From Flavobacterium sp. CFS9 (GTDB lineage Bacteria > Bacteroidota > Bacteroidia > Flavobacteriales > Flavobacteriaceae): a stretch of DNA of 64,000 nt. The position numbers were made by a program, and so were the translations under genes. Positions 27,191-37,515 of the stretch are shown here, one piece after another. The notes under the pieces are model-generated. The model made no database searches. It saw only the letters and a list, made by a program, of their open reading frames with translations, and was not told where the DNA came from. Positions within the stretch are counted from its first letter, which is position 1, and the number at the start of each line of letters is the position of its first letter. The stretch covers positions 3,224,001 through 3,288,000 of the forward strand of contig NZ_AP031573.1 in the NCBI RefSeq assembly GCF_041154745.1, read 5' to 3'.

Positions 27191-30100
27191 TAGAACTTTG
27201 CTTTATTGAATATAGTGAGTATAGGTATATCTATGAGAAAGCCAAAACCAATTCTATAAGATTCCAATGAAGTAAAGCTTTGAGTCCCACTGCCATTATC
27301 AGCTTCAGGTATATTTCGAAGTTTTGGACCGTATTGAACTCCAAAATTAACAGCAAAAGGTGATTTTGGAAATCCGTAGCTAATATACAAACCAGGACTG
27401 AAGATGTCAGCGAAGTCAAACTCAGGCAAGCTTTCCGTATCTCGGTCAGAGTCTAAGCGTACCCTAACTGGCGCACCAATATCGATAATTGGAATAAAAA
27501 TACCGATGGAGCCCCACTTTTCCATTGGGAAAAATTGTGCATATAACCCAACAGGTGCGGTTATGCCTACAAAATTTGCTTCACTTTTAGGGTCACTGTA
27601 TTCCCAGCCTGCCAGAATACCTGGGTAAGTATTAAGGCTGATGTTAAATTTTGAGTACTCTTTAAGTGATGAAGTGCCTGTGGGCTCTGCAAAGTTTTGA
27701 ATGGCTGTCTTGACGTCTTCACTATTTTTAGAAATTGCCATATCGTTTAAAAAACCCAAAAGCCTTAGAGCTACATCATCTTTAATATTTGTATTTTCTG
27801 TCAACTGTGGTAGTATTATTTTAAGTTTAGCGTACAAGTCCTTTTCAATGTCAACTTGAAGAGGCTCGTTAAAAACAAAATAGTCGAAATACGCTTCGGC
27901 ATAATTTTGCAGATCGTTATCAATCATAGAAATTATTGATGCATATTTATAATCGCCTTTTAACTTAAGATATGCTTTGCTGTTTTTTACAGCGTCCAGA
28001 ATAAGGTAATTAAGCAGTTTAATTTTGTCACGCTCGACACTAGATTTAAGCGAATTAATATACAAAACTAGGGTGGCTCTATCTAAAGGCGCAACTCTGG
28101 CCAATGTCTCCACATTACTTTTGAAAGTTGAAATATCAAGTTTCAACTGACTGAAGTCTGAAGGCAACGTACTGCCAAAGTGGTTAAATTCTTCAGAGGC
28201 AAATTTCGCAGCATCAATAATCGCTTGATCAGCCGATGAGAAATCTATTGCTAATATCTCTTCTGCCAATGTGGTTTTTGCCAAATCAACTTCTAGATTA
28301 GAAGACATTAAGTTATTTTTTAGAGAATCAACCTCACGTTGAACGTCGGCCAATTGAAAGTCCTCCCTTAATGATAAAACATAGGTTCTGAAAGAATTGA
28401 TTTCATCATGTAAGGTTGCATAAATTGGTGGTATATATAGCTGAAATGATAAGAGATAAGAATTTGCTGAATTCAAAAGTTCATTCACTTTCTTTTTGTT
28501 CATATTTCTTATGTCTGCGGTAAACAACTTTTCTAGACCAGGCATTTGAGCCAGCTTAAGTTTTTTTTGACTTAATTCAGTCTTCATCTGTTGTATGGCA
28601 TTTTGAGCCAAATTTTTGTTAAAAGATACAGACATTGCATCCGAGAGGCTTATTAATGATTCCAAACTATTTTCTGCTTTACTATAACCTTCTGTTGGGA
28701 GATATTGGTAGAGAATCAGCAACTTATCAGTTTCAGCTTTGATCACCGACATAATTTGGGCATCATAAGCAGACATGTCAATTGTAAATGCTGAAATAAG
28801 GTTATAACTTGTCACTTTGTCTCTAATGACTGATTCAATTTTCAATAGTTCATTTTGGGAATCGTTTTTTTCTGTTAAGGCCAATGGCAGCTTCAGGGCG
28901 GTTGTTAATGCAGCTGAATATTTTTTTTGTTGGAGGTCAAGAACAATCAGATTTGCAAAACGTGAAGCCTTTGTGTAGGGCTTTAATTTTGAACTTATAG
29001 AAAAACTTAAGTGTTCAGATCCAAAAATACCTTCATGAGCGAGGATATCTAAAGATCTTCCAAGTTCATCAGTGATATTTATAAAAGAGTCAACAAATGA
29101 ATATACATTTTCATAGCTTTTGGTTTCGCTTGTTTTATGTTGCTTTAGCTCCTGTGAAAGATTATAAATCTTTTCCGCATTTTCAAGGACCGGAACCAAA
29201 ACTCGTTGAAAAACTTCTTTTTTCTGTTCAAGCAGGAATAAATTATCCGCTGGAACAACGCTCATTATTTTGCGAAAATTGATTTCTTGTTTAACTCCAG
29301 CATTATTTTTAAAATTTACATTGTAATAATTCCTATTTTGCTGATGGAGTAATCCAATATAGAGAAGGTAAAAGTTTTTATCCGAAGCATAAGTAGTAAG
29401 TGCATCTACAGTCAGAAACCTTTGTTCGCCACTTTCGATGACAGTCAGGCTATACGCCATCATTGACAATAGTTTTATACCTTGTGCTATATTGTATTTT
29501 GTCGTATTGGGACTAATAGACCATGTATTAAGCATTCTGCTGTTCTCCAAAATTCCAAAGTAATCTACCGGATTTTTAATCTCTTTTAGCCTGGGAAGTA
29601 ATTCGAGTCCTTCAAAGGCAAAATCAAGATCAGGGTATTTCGAAATTAATGCCGTAACTTTTGGTGTATGGCGGAGGTTAGCCATATTTTTAAGAATGCT
29701 GTTAAGATCGTTTTCAATATGCTGTTTCAGTTGGTCATTGATATTTACCAGTTGATCAGCCGTAAAACTTTTTAAATATTCTGTAGTTTCCGGCATAATT
29801 GCCAATAGTTCGTAAGCATAATTATCAGGTTCCGGATATGTTAAATAATTCCTGATTTTCTCAACTGCATAAAGAGTAAGTTCTTTTTTTATACCTTCAG
29901 CTATAAATTTTGCCAGTTCATCTATAATTACCTCCAACCCTAAGCCTCCTGCAATTGGAAATCCTTTATTGACTGAGATAGAATTACTTCTTTTACTGTA
30001 TTTGTCATAATCCCCACGATTGATAGCATCGTACTTAGTGGAAAAGGCTTGAACCATTACTGCAAGATAGGGGTTGTTCTCTTTAAGTTTAACGCTAAGC

Positions 30101-30531
30101 TGTAACAGCTGATTATTATCATAATCAAATCTAGATGTGTAATAGTCTCGTTTAAGTTCTTTTAAGCTATCATATTTTGCAACATATTCCTCTACGGCTT
30201 TATTAACTGTATATTTTTCGTTGACAGAAACTCCCGATGAAGAGAAAGATCGAAGAGCCTCTTCATAGTTTTTTATTTTTTCTATATCTTTATGTGATGA
30301 GATAAATAATACTGAGGAAGAGAAATCGGGAACATAAGCTTTTAGAATAGCTAAAACTTTTGCCCGATCAGTAATTACATTTTCATCCAAATTTTCTGGA
30401 TTTATAGTGTAATCTTTTGTTAGAAGATCCAAAAGCGTAATTATATCGCCGGCCACAGGTGCAGATTTTTGTGCTGTCCCATAGATTGTAAAAAATAACA
30501 AAAATAACAAGGTAATTTTTTTCATAGGCAT
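27190..30531 (-). CDS. Large exported protein with probable C-terminal outer-membrane barrel
   Basis: 1113 residues. Signal peptide (ITLLFLLFFTIYGTAQ), a very long helical body (~30-940) with no recognised domain, then ~150 residues with amphipathic strand spacing (GLYAQFFPMEKWGSIGIFIP; SPGLYISYGFPKSPFAVNFG) ending in KAKF, a terminal aromatic as in outer-membrane barrels. So it is probably anchored in the outer membrane with a periplasmic helical domain. It is translationally coupled to the trypsin-like protease. I do not recognise the family. Confidence 0.7.
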   Translation of the reverse strand: MPMKKITLLFLLFFTIYGTAQKSAPVAGDIITLLDLLTKDYTINPENLDENVITDRAKVLAILKAYVPDFSSSVLFISSHKDIEKIKNYEEALRSFSSSGVSVNEKYTVNKAVEEYVAKYDSLKELKRDYYTSRFDYDNNQLLQLSVKLKENNPYLAVMVQAFSTKYDAINRGDYDKYSKRSNSISVNKGFPIAGGLGLEVIIDELAKFIAEGIKKELTLYAVEKIRNYLTYPEPDNYAYELLAIMPETTEYLKSFTADQLVNINDQLKQHIENDLNSILKNMANLRHTPKVTALISKYPDLDFAFEGLELLPRLKEIKNPVDYFGILENSRMLNTWSISPNTTKYNIAQGIKLLSMMAYSLTVIESGEQRFLTVDALTTYASDKNFYLLYIGLLHQQNRNYYNVNFKNNAGVKQEINFRKIMSVVPADNLFLLEQKKEVFQRVLVPVLENAEKIYNLSQELKQHKTSETKSYENVYSFVDSFINITDELGRSLDILAHEGIFGSEHLSFSISSKLKPYTKASRFANLIVLDLQQKKYSAALTTALKLPLALTEKNDSQNELLKIESVIRDKVTSYNLISAFTIDMSAYDAQIMSVIKAETDKLLILYQYLPTEGYSKAENSLESLISLSDAMSVSFNKNLAQNAIQQMKTELSQKKLKLAQMPGLEKLFTADIRNMNKKKVNELLNSANSYLLSFQLYIPPIYATLHDEINSFRTYVLSLREDFQLADVQREVDSLKNNLMSSNLEVDLAKTTLAEEILAIDFSSADQAIIDAAKFASEEFNHFGSTLPSDFSQLKLDISTFKSNVETLARVAPLDRATLVLYINSLKSSVERDKIKLLNYLILDAVKNSKAYLKLKGDYKYASIISMIDNDLQNYAEAYFDYFVFNEPLQVDIEKDLYAKLKIILPQLTENTNIKDDVALRLLGFLNDMAISKNSEDVKTAIQNFAEPTGTSSLKEYSKFNISLNTYPGILAGWEYSDPKSEANFVGITAPVGLYAQFFPMEKWGSIGIFIPIIDIGAPVRVRLDSDRDTESLPEFDFADIFSPGLYISYGFPKSPFAVNFGVQYGPKLRNIPEADNGSGTQSFTSLESYRIGFGFLIDIPILTIFNKAKF

Positions 30532-30880
30532 TTGTTTAAAAAAAATATTACAAAGTCTAAATATAACTTTTCAGAGATCGTTATTTTATATATAACTTTA
30601 TATAAATCAATCACATTATAAAGGAAATGAAATAAAAGCAATTAAGAATACGTATAAATGCGTAATTTTAAGTTTTGTTTTAAATAATGAATTTAAATGA
30701 GTTATTATATTTCATTATAGCAAAATAAATTTTTGAAATTCTAATACAATCTTTACGATTTATTGTTAGCCGTATATAGATTATTATTTCAAGTATTTAT
30801 TACGGAACTTCAGACTCCACAACATAAAGATGACTTGACGAATTACCTTAATAGATTCAGCAGAAAAACTGGATTATAGA

Positions 30881-30905
30881 AAGCCTGCAGATTTTCTGCA
30901 GGCTT
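30881..30905 (+). terminator. Intrinsic terminator-like hairpin
   Basis: Perfect 11-bp stem AAGCCTGCAGA / TCTGCAGGCTT with a 3-nt loop, followed by ctgtttt. It directly follows a TAG at the end of a short open stretch, as if terminating a lost gene. Confidence 0.6.
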
Positions 30906-30921
30906 CTGTTTTGTACCCACC

Positions 30922-31006
30922 TTTCGAACCTAGGCTGTTAATGTGCTGGTAAATAGAAGGTTTTGCTTACAGTGAAACAGAATGCCCCGATTCTGCCATA
31001 AAACTT
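30922..31006 (+). repeat. 85-nt direct repeat, copy R1
   Basis: Starts TTTCGAACC and ends GCCCCGATTCTGCCATAAAA-CTT. Closely similar to R2 (37280-37364) and, less, to R3 (37422-37509), all in one orientation. R1 precedes and R2/R3 follow the Avs-like/HNH gene pair. Confidence 0.75.
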
Positions 31007-31531
31007 GGAATTATGAAATATTTCTAAAAAAACACCTTAATTTTTTGTCGTAAAAGGGGGCTTCCGCAAATATTATCTCCAACGATATTACTACAAGATG
31101 TCAAACATTATAGTTGTTGTAATGTTATACTAAAGCGTCTTAACTTATGTTTCAACTAAGTTATCAACTCAGAAGACTAGTTAGGCTCAAATCGACACAA
31201 ACTGAAAGGATAGATGAAATTGTAAATGTTTCTTTTAAAAGTTAACATATGTCCTATTTTTTAACTAAGAAAAGGATTCTTCGTAATTGTAAGTACATCA
31301 TTAATAACTGATGATAAAATTAACAAAGGTAATCCATCAAATAACCCTTTTTTTTTATAATATTTATACCTGAAATATATTTAAAAATTTCCATTTTAAT
31401 ATTGCTTGATCATTTACGTGGTATTAAAATGGCTAGGCAATTTTTGTCCATTTCATTATGAAATTTCATATGAAAAGATGAAAACCAATTTTTTAAATTT
31501 ATAATTATTTTAAAATCTTAATATTACTGGA

Positions 31532-34500
31532 ATGAATTGGACAAGTTTTACAACATATGGAGATGGTTACAATCAAGCCTTCGAGACTCTTTGCAATCAC
31601 TTATTTGAGCGTAAACTTCGCAGGGAGTACAAAGAAAAACTGCTGAAATTTAATGTAATTAATGGTGCAGGTGGTGATGGCGGTATAGAAGCTTATGGAC
31701 TCTTGGACAATGGAAATATTATAGCAATTCAGGCAAAGTGGTTTAGACAGACTCTCGGCCCATCTGAAATCTCCCAGATTAGGAAATCAGTGACGACCGC
31801 AATGGATCTAAGGCCGCAAATAACTGAATATTTAATCTGCGTCCCACGTGCTGTAAGTTCCTTAAAATTTGGTCGTGGAAAAAAGGGTTTAAGTAAACAG
31901 CCTATACAAAACCATGAGGAAAAAACTGTTGATCTGTTTACAGATGAAATGGAACAACTGTATCCTAAATTAAGTATTAGTTGGTGGTTCGAGCAGGATA
32001 TTGAGTCTCAGATTATGTATGAAGAAAATGAAGGAATTCATAAGTTCTGGTTCCAAGGGGAAGTCGTTTCTTTTCAACGCTTAGTAAAGCAATTTAATTT
32101 GGAAAAAGCTAGCTGGCTGCATGACCGCTACATTCCTGAATTAAACGGAAAAGGAGTTATTTATGACAATATTCAGCAATTGCTTTATAATAAATCATTT
32201 CGTGATCGTTTGTGCAAAAAACTGGAGTCAAACTTGTCCACGTTGCAAATGGTTGACAGACTGTTGACAAAATTCATTGACAATTTGGATAATAGCCCGC
32301 TATTTAGAGATCAGTTACAGGATATTCTAATGATGACGCGCGAGGATTTAAGTACTGCCAACCAGCTTGTTAAAAGCATAAGTGCAGGTGATAATACTAT
32401 TGTTATTCCTGCCTCAAAACAAAAGAAGATAGAAAGGGAAACGCTTGAGGCTTTTGAAAGAATGCCTGAAAGCAACAAATACATGTCAAAGAAACCTTTA
32501 TTGGATGCACTGGTTAAAGTTAATGAAATTGATGTTGCCAATATTTTTACTTCGGTTGTCACTGAGGCCAACCAAAACGGAAAAATATTTTTAGGAGATG
32601 CAGGTACTGGCAAGACACAAGGTATGAGCCACACGGTTGAAACACAACTACAAAGTAAATCACCGGCAATTATCATTAGAGCCAAAGGCACACCAAGCCA
32701 AAACTGGACATCAGTCCTTTCAAATAGTCTTGATCTCATCGGATGGGATACTTACCAAATTCTTACCGCCTTAGATACACTGGCAATTCGAAATAATCAT
32801 AGATTTGTTGGTAGTTTAAAAGCAGGAACATCCTCCACGGAAGATACTAAAATAGTTATATGCATTGACGGACTTGAGGAAGATATTAAGCATTGGCCTG
32901 AATGGCATGATCTTATAAATCAAAGCATCGTTCTAATGAAAGACTTTCCAAGATTGAAGTTTGTTTTTACAGCAAGAAGTTATTTTCTCAACAAAAACAA
33001 ACTTGCATGTTCGGAAGGTTTTGAGGTTATTGAGCTGCCTCGAGAAGGTGATGTCCGTATCTTGGATGTTATTGATCATTATTTCAGCAAGGAACATTAT
33101 AATATTTCGATTGAACCCAGAACACTTATTAGAGGAATCGACAGTCTTTATGCCCTCAGGCTTTTTTGCGAACTTTATAAAAATCAGAGACTAACAGCTG
33201 CTGACGATATAAAGGTTGTGGAAAAAGCTTTATTAAAATTAAAAGTGGGACGAGTAAGTGACGAGTTTTCAGTACTTCATGACTCGGCAGGAGGAGCACG
33301 AAGACCAGTAATTGATGCGTTGCAAGTTATAGCAGATTGTTTTTACAGTGACGCCTTGATAAGCCACGAAGTATTATTTCAAAGATTAAATGATAAAGTC
33401 GGCCACTATTTAGGGGCTCAAAAGATTGATATCCTGATAAAATATTTATCAGATAATGGATTTTTAATAAAGAGTGAACGGCCGATTGAAGATGACATTT
33501 TAGGGGATGTTGCTGTTGTTTATGAGCTCCCATATCAGTCAATTATGGAGCGAATTATGGCAGATAAATATGCGAGGGCAATTGCCAATGGTGAACTAGC
33601 AGGTATACCACCGTTTTTACTGGAAAAAGCAGTTTTTGAAGATGATAGCGAACATAATGTTCACGTGCTGGTCAGCCGAAAGATTGTTCAGAATATTATC
33701 AGCACCATGTTTGAAGACTATGGAAAGCTTATCGGGGAGAACGGATTTCTAACAGCGGGACTTGATGAAGAACAGATTTTTAGCCTTAAGATTGAAGCTC
33801 TCATTAAAGCACCACTAGAGCATGCTGTTAGATACAAGGAATCAATTGTAAGTTTATTTTTGAAAGATTATAAGAGCAGATATTCAATATTTAAAAATTT
33901 AATTCTTCCTGCTGCTGCACAGCCCGGCAGTTTTTTTGGAGCAGAGTTCCTGCACGAAATCCTAATGAAAGAGCCAAATGCATTTTCACGTGACATGATT
34001 TGGCTAGGCTGGGATGCATTCCAGATAAGTAATCTTGATGGTAGAGATCAAAATAATTACCCACTTTATAATCTTCAAGTTGCTATAAATCCAAACGGCA
34101 TTGATGAAGTTATATCTTTATCACCATTAGCGCTTCATAATGAAATGCCTTTATTATATGGATGGTCATTGTCTACATTAGATCAAAATCTGAGACACAA
34201 TTTAAGAATCGGTTTAATGAAATGGGCAATTGAGCAGCCAGACGAATTTGTATTGCTTTTAGAAAAATTATTTAGATGTAACGATCCGCAGATAAAGGAA
34301 GATTTGGCATCAATCGCTCTGGGAGTAACTACAAAAATTAAGGATAAGACCACGATCAAAAATCTTGCTTTATGGACAATACAAAATGTATTTAAAAATT
34401 GGAACATCCATAGGAGTGTCATTATACGTCAAGGCTTTAGAGGTATTGTTGAAAAAGCCTTTGCAAATGGCTTAATAGGCGAGGATTTAGTAGTTTTGGC

Positions 34501-35851
34501 GAGGCCGAGAATAGTTTTAGATGATGAGCCACTAATACTGGATGTAGATGCTTTGCAGATTTCCAAAGAGCAAATATACCCTATTGTGCATGATCTCGCT
34601 TGGTATGTCGTAAAGGGTGCTTATGAGGATTTCTATAGTATCGGTTATAATCCAGGTGAGAATAGCGCTAGAGGTACATTTCTAAAAATGCGTATGGGCA
34701 CCAGCAAAGTTGACCTGGCTCCGCATCGATGGGCAATGGCTGCAGCTATTAGTTACATCAAAAGCCTGGGATTCAATAGAGAAAAAGGCAATGGGATGAC
34801 ACAGGCTTCCCATGGAAGTAAAAGTGAGATTTTTACTTTAGAGGAAAAATATACTTGGTTGGCAGTCCATTATATTAAAGGCTATCTTTCAGATCATCTT
34901 CCTTTGGATAAAGACGGTGAATCTTTGGAGGATTATAGTCAAATAGTGGATATTCCCAATCCAGCAGAGTATGTAAAATCGCAAATGGATGCAGATTTTC
35001 AACCGCATTGGGTAATACCAGAAAATCTGGTTCCGGAGGCTAAATCAACGATTAATTTCGATGAACAAATAAGTAATGAAATAGCCAAAGAACCAAATCT
35101 TAATTTTGAAAGATGGATATCATACCCAATGAGTGACTTTTCCCAGGAATTGGAGGATAGGAATTTAATAGCATTATATAATTATACTTCACTAGTAGAT
35201 TCTCAACAATACTTTAAAACAGGGATTGAAATCCATGCTTGTATAATAAAAAAAGGAGACTCTGCTTTAATAAGGAATATGCTTTTAACAAGAAGGGACA
35301 TTTTGGGAACTGCCCAGCATATCGATGAATTGTACTCTTCTCCAAAAACTGAAATTTATAGTAATCCATCAGATATCGTTTGGATGCATTGGATTGGTGA
35401 AAGGGAACACTCAGCGATTTATTTTAATAATGAAGGAGATGAAAAGAACATGTATTATGGCATTGCCAAGGTAACGCACAACAGTCCAGAGGGAGAAAAA
35501 GAGGTTTTTATTCCCTCTAAACTTGTACGCGAATTGGTTGGAATTGCGTCTATGGATGGGAATTATTTTATAGGCCGCAGCGGTAATATCGTAGGTTTTA
35601 CGAACGCAATAACTGGAGTGAATTATCAAAAGCAGGAAATACTTCTTTTGGAAAAGGATACTCTTTTAGAGCAGCTCGATAAAAATAACTATGAATTGGT
35701 ATGGTTTGTTGAACACCTATCTCGAAAAAACCCTTTAAATCCTTCTATTGAAAGTTCAGTTTATCAGCAGAAATGTAGAAAATATTTTATCTATAATGAA
35801 AATGGTGAAATTAAAAATATAAAATATTGGGATGATAAATATTCAAATTAA
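31532..35851 (+). CDS. Avs-like STAND NTPase with N-terminal Mrr-like nuclease
   Basis: 1439 residues. Residues ~45-75 carry a restriction-endonuclease pattern: GGDGGIEAYG then IIAIQAKWF, i.e. the D...QxK form of PD-(D/E)XK seen in Mrr-like domains. A STAND NTPase follows, with Walker A GDAGTGKT (~355) and Walker B IVICIDGLEED (~440) and arginine-rich FTARSY after it. The last ~800 residues are helical, suited to target sensing. This layout matches Avs antiviral proteins, which bind phage terminase or portal and then cut DNA. No transmembrane segment. The HNH gene follows after 61 nt. Subtype uncertain. Confidence 0.8.
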   Translation: MNWTSFTTYGDGYNQAFETLCNHLFERKLRREYKEKLLKFNVINGAGGDGGIEAYGLLDNGNIIAIQAKWFRQTLGPSEISQIRKSVTTAMDLRPQITEYLICVPRAVSSLKFGRGKKGLSKQPIQNHEEKTVDLFTDEMEQLYPKLSISWWFEQDIESQIMYEENEGIHKFWFQGEVVSFQRLVKQFNLEKASWLHDRYIPELNGKGVIYDNIQQLLYNKSFRDRLCKKLESNLSTLQMVDRLLTKFIDNLDNSPLFRDQLQDILMMTREDLSTANQLVKSISAGDNTIVIPASKQKKIERETLEAFERMPESNKYMSKKPLLDALVKVNEIDVANIFTSVVTEANQNGKIFLGDAGTGKTQGMSHTVETQLQSKSPAIIIRAKGTPSQNWTSVLSNSLDLIGWDTYQILTALDTLAIRNNHRFVGSLKAGTSSTEDTKIVICIDGLEEDIKHWPEWHDLINQSIVLMKDFPRLKFVFTARSYFLNKNKLACSEGFEVIELPREGDVRILDVIDHYFSKEHYNISIEPRTLIRGIDSLYALRLFCELYKNQRLTAADDIKVVEKALLKLKVGRVSDEFSVLHDSAGGARRPVIDALQVIADCFYSDALISHEVLFQRLNDKVGHYLGAQKIDILIKYLSDNGFLIKSERPIEDDILGDVAVVYELPYQSIMERIMADKYARAIANGELAGIPPFLLEKAVFEDDSEHNVHVLVSRKIVQNIISTMFEDYGKLIGENGFLTAGLDEEQIFSLKIEALIKAPLEHAVRYKESIVSLFLKDYKSRYSIFKNLILPAAAQPGSFFGAEFLHEILMKEPNAFSRDMIWLGWDAFQISNLDGRDQNNYPLYNLQVAINPNGIDEVISLSPLALHNEMPLLYGWSLSTLDQNLRHNLRIGLMKWAIEQPDEFVLLLEKLFRCNDPQIKEDLASIALGVTTKIKDKTTIKNLALWTIQNVFKNWNIHRSVIIRQGFRGIVEKAFANGLIGEDLVVLARPRIVLDDEPLILDVDALQISKEQIYPIVHDLAWYVVKGAYEDFYSIGYNPGENSARGTFLKMRMGTSKVDLAPHRWAMAAAISYIKSLGFNREKGNGMTQASHGSKSEIFTLEEKYTWLAVHYIKGYLSDHLPLDKDGESLEDYSQIVDIPNPAEYVKSQMDADFQPHWVIPENLVPEAKSTINFDEQISNEIAKEPNLNFERWISYPMSDFSQELEDRNLIALYNYTSLVDSQQYFKTGIEIHACIIKKGDSALIRNMLLTRRDILGTAQHIDELYSSPKTEIYSNPSDIVWMHWIGEREHSAIYFNNEGDEKNMYYGIAKVTHNSPEGEKEVFIPSKLVRELVGIASMDGNYFIGRSGNIVGFTNAITGVNYQKQEILLLEKDTLLEQLDKNNYELVWFVEHLSRKNPLNPSIESSVYQQKCRKYFIYNENGEIKNIKYWDDKYSN

Positions 35852-35912
35852 ATACATGATAAGATTGTATCAAAAAAATAAGCTAAATTAAAACAAACGG
35901 GAAACGCATTTT

Positions 35913-37091
35913 ATGGAACAACTATTAGAGGGAAATGCTGCATCGGATATGAAAATTTGTGCTTACTGTAAAAATAAATATTTTGAGGATTCAGAACATG
36001 TATTTCCTTTGGGATTAGGAGGGGAGAATATTTTTATGAACTGTGTCTGCTCTGCCTGCAATAATTATTTTTCGGGCTTAGAGAGAGAATTGTATCAGAA
36101 ATCACCCATAGCCTTGGCGCGAAGTGTTGAAGAAGTAAAAGGATATAAAAAAAGCCAGAAGGCCTTTTTAAAAGCTTCTTCTCTTCTTAGTCATGATGTT
36201 GAAAATGATATACTTTACGAAGTAGGACAGTACGGAAAAATGAATGTTTTTATACGTCCTCAATTGTTTGAAGTTGATGGACAGTTGTATGGCCAGGCTG
36301 GTAAAGAAAGTCCCGGTATGGAGCAGCTGCTTCTAAAATTAAAACACTGGGCGGAGAATAATCTGCGAGTAGTTCTTGAGTTGCCAAAATATAAAGGTGA
36401 TGCAGCAAAATATGTAGAGTTTGTAAGAGATGGAAATCATTACAGCTATACCATTCTCACGGGAGAGCTTAAAATAAGAGAGGAAATTATCGTAGACATA
36501 CTCTCTGAGAATGATCCAAATTACAGAATATTAAAAGCCAGAGTGTATCTCAACGATGAAAGAAAATTAAGAGCAAGGAGTAATACAGAAGAGCAGGTTA
36601 TTTTATTCTTTCTTGAATTCCTTCATAAGAAAATTAAAGGAGTGTCTGTTAAAGACTATCCCTATTTTGGTGATATTCCTTCTACTGTTTCGATTGTCCA
36701 CAACTATGATCAGCTAAAATTGGAACAGGCTCTGGTTAAAATTACAGTAAACGTTCTTCTTTATTACTTCCCTGACTTGAAAGTAAATTTAACTCTTGAA
36801 CGTTATATAGGTTTTGTGATGAAAGCAACACATAGGCCAAGCATTCAGTTCACTGATCGCAGTGATATTATCGATTCAATCAGGGATGCTCATACCATTT
36901 TTCTTTATCAGATGGAGAATGAAGTACACGTAAGATTAAGTTTGTTTAGCGGAGTTTTTGCATTTTCATTTTTCCTTGACGCTCTGTCTCTTACTTTGGT
37001 CGGTAAATTTTATAGATTTACAGTGGAGTATAAAGATCAAAAAAATACATTTGAAGACTATAATGCTTTTTTTAAATCATTTAATAAATAG
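35913..37091 (+). CDS. HNH endonuclease-domain protein
   Basis: 392 residues. An N-terminal HNH/treble-clef motif: CAYC (16-19), SEHVFPLGLGG, then CSACNNYFSGLE (~45-56), matching HNH_5-type proteins in which Cys pairs bind zinc and EH...N form the active site. The C-terminal ~330 residues are of unknown fold and contain several hydrophobic strands. Located 61 nt behind the Avs-like gene in the same direction, so likely cotranscribed; it may be an additional effector or an independent defence gene. Confidence 0.75.
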   Translation: MEQLLEGNAASDMKICAYCKNKYFEDSEHVFPLGLGGENIFMNCVCSACNNYFSGLERELYQKSPIALARSVEEVKGYKKSQKAFLKASSLLSHDVENDILYEVGQYGKMNVFIRPQLFEVDGQLYGQAGKESPGMEQLLLKLKHWAENNLRVVLELPKYKGDAAKYVEFVRDGNHYSYTILTGELKIREEIIVDILSENDPNYRILKARVYLNDERKLRARSNTEEQVILFFLEFLHKKIKGVSVKDYPYFGDIPSTVSIVHNYDQLKLEQALVKITVNVLLYYFPDLKVNLTLERYIGFVMKATHRPSIQFTDRSDIIDSIRDAHTIFLYQMENEVHVRLSLFSGVFAFSFFLDALSLTLVGKFYRFTVEYKDQKNTFEDYNAFFKSFNK

Positions 37092-37279
37092 AGCAGCTCA
37101 CGAAAAAAGTTTGGTAAATATAGAAACTCCACGCAGCCCTATTGTGTTCAGTTTTAATCCGTAGGTGTTTTTATCTCCATAGGAATGCCGTTTTTGTAAT
37201 AGGGTATACTGAAACTTCATCTCTGTTTGCAGCAAAGTAGAAGCTTATTTATTTGTTTGCTAGAAGCGATGACCTACAG

Positions 37280-37364
37280 TTTCGAACCTGGACCTTTAAG
37301 ATGTTGATAAATAGAAAGTTTTGTTTGCAGTGAAACAAAATGCCCCGATTCTGCCATAAAACTT
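37280..37364 (+). repeat. 85-nt direct repeat, copy R2
   Basis: TTTCGAACC ... AATAGAAAGTTTTG ... TGCCCCGATTCTGCCATAA. Close match to R1 upstream of the Avs-like gene, about 6.36 kb away. Confidence 0.75.
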
Positions 37365-37421
37365 CAAAGGACTGAATTTTTCAAAAAATTAGCCTGCCGA
37401 AAACCCATTTATGACGTATAC

Positions 37422-37509
37422 AGTTTCGAATCTAAGCCTCTTAAGTATTGTTTTTATTGGATTTCTTGTTTCCTAAAACTGCAAGTGCCACGATTCTGCC
37501 ACAAAACTT
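37422..37509 (+). repeat. 85-nt direct repeat, copy R3 (diverged)
   Basis: Shares both ends with R1/R2 (CAGTTTCGAA... and CGATTCTGCC-CAAAACTT) but the middle has diverged. It ends 6 nt before the ATG of the orphan signal-peptide frame, so the repeat may derive from the leader of a lost gene. Confidence 0.6.
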
Positions 37510-37515
37510 ATCTCG

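Larger units (their letters stand above)
30532..31531. other. 1-kb intergenic region
   Basis: It contains a terminator hairpin (30881-30905), preceded by a 45-codon open stretch ending ...LTNYLNRFSRKTGL at a TAG (30878-30880) that could be the 3' remnant of a gene, and the first copy of an 85-nt repeat (30922-31006). The rest, up to the Avs-like gene, shows nothing I recognise. Confidence 0.4.
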
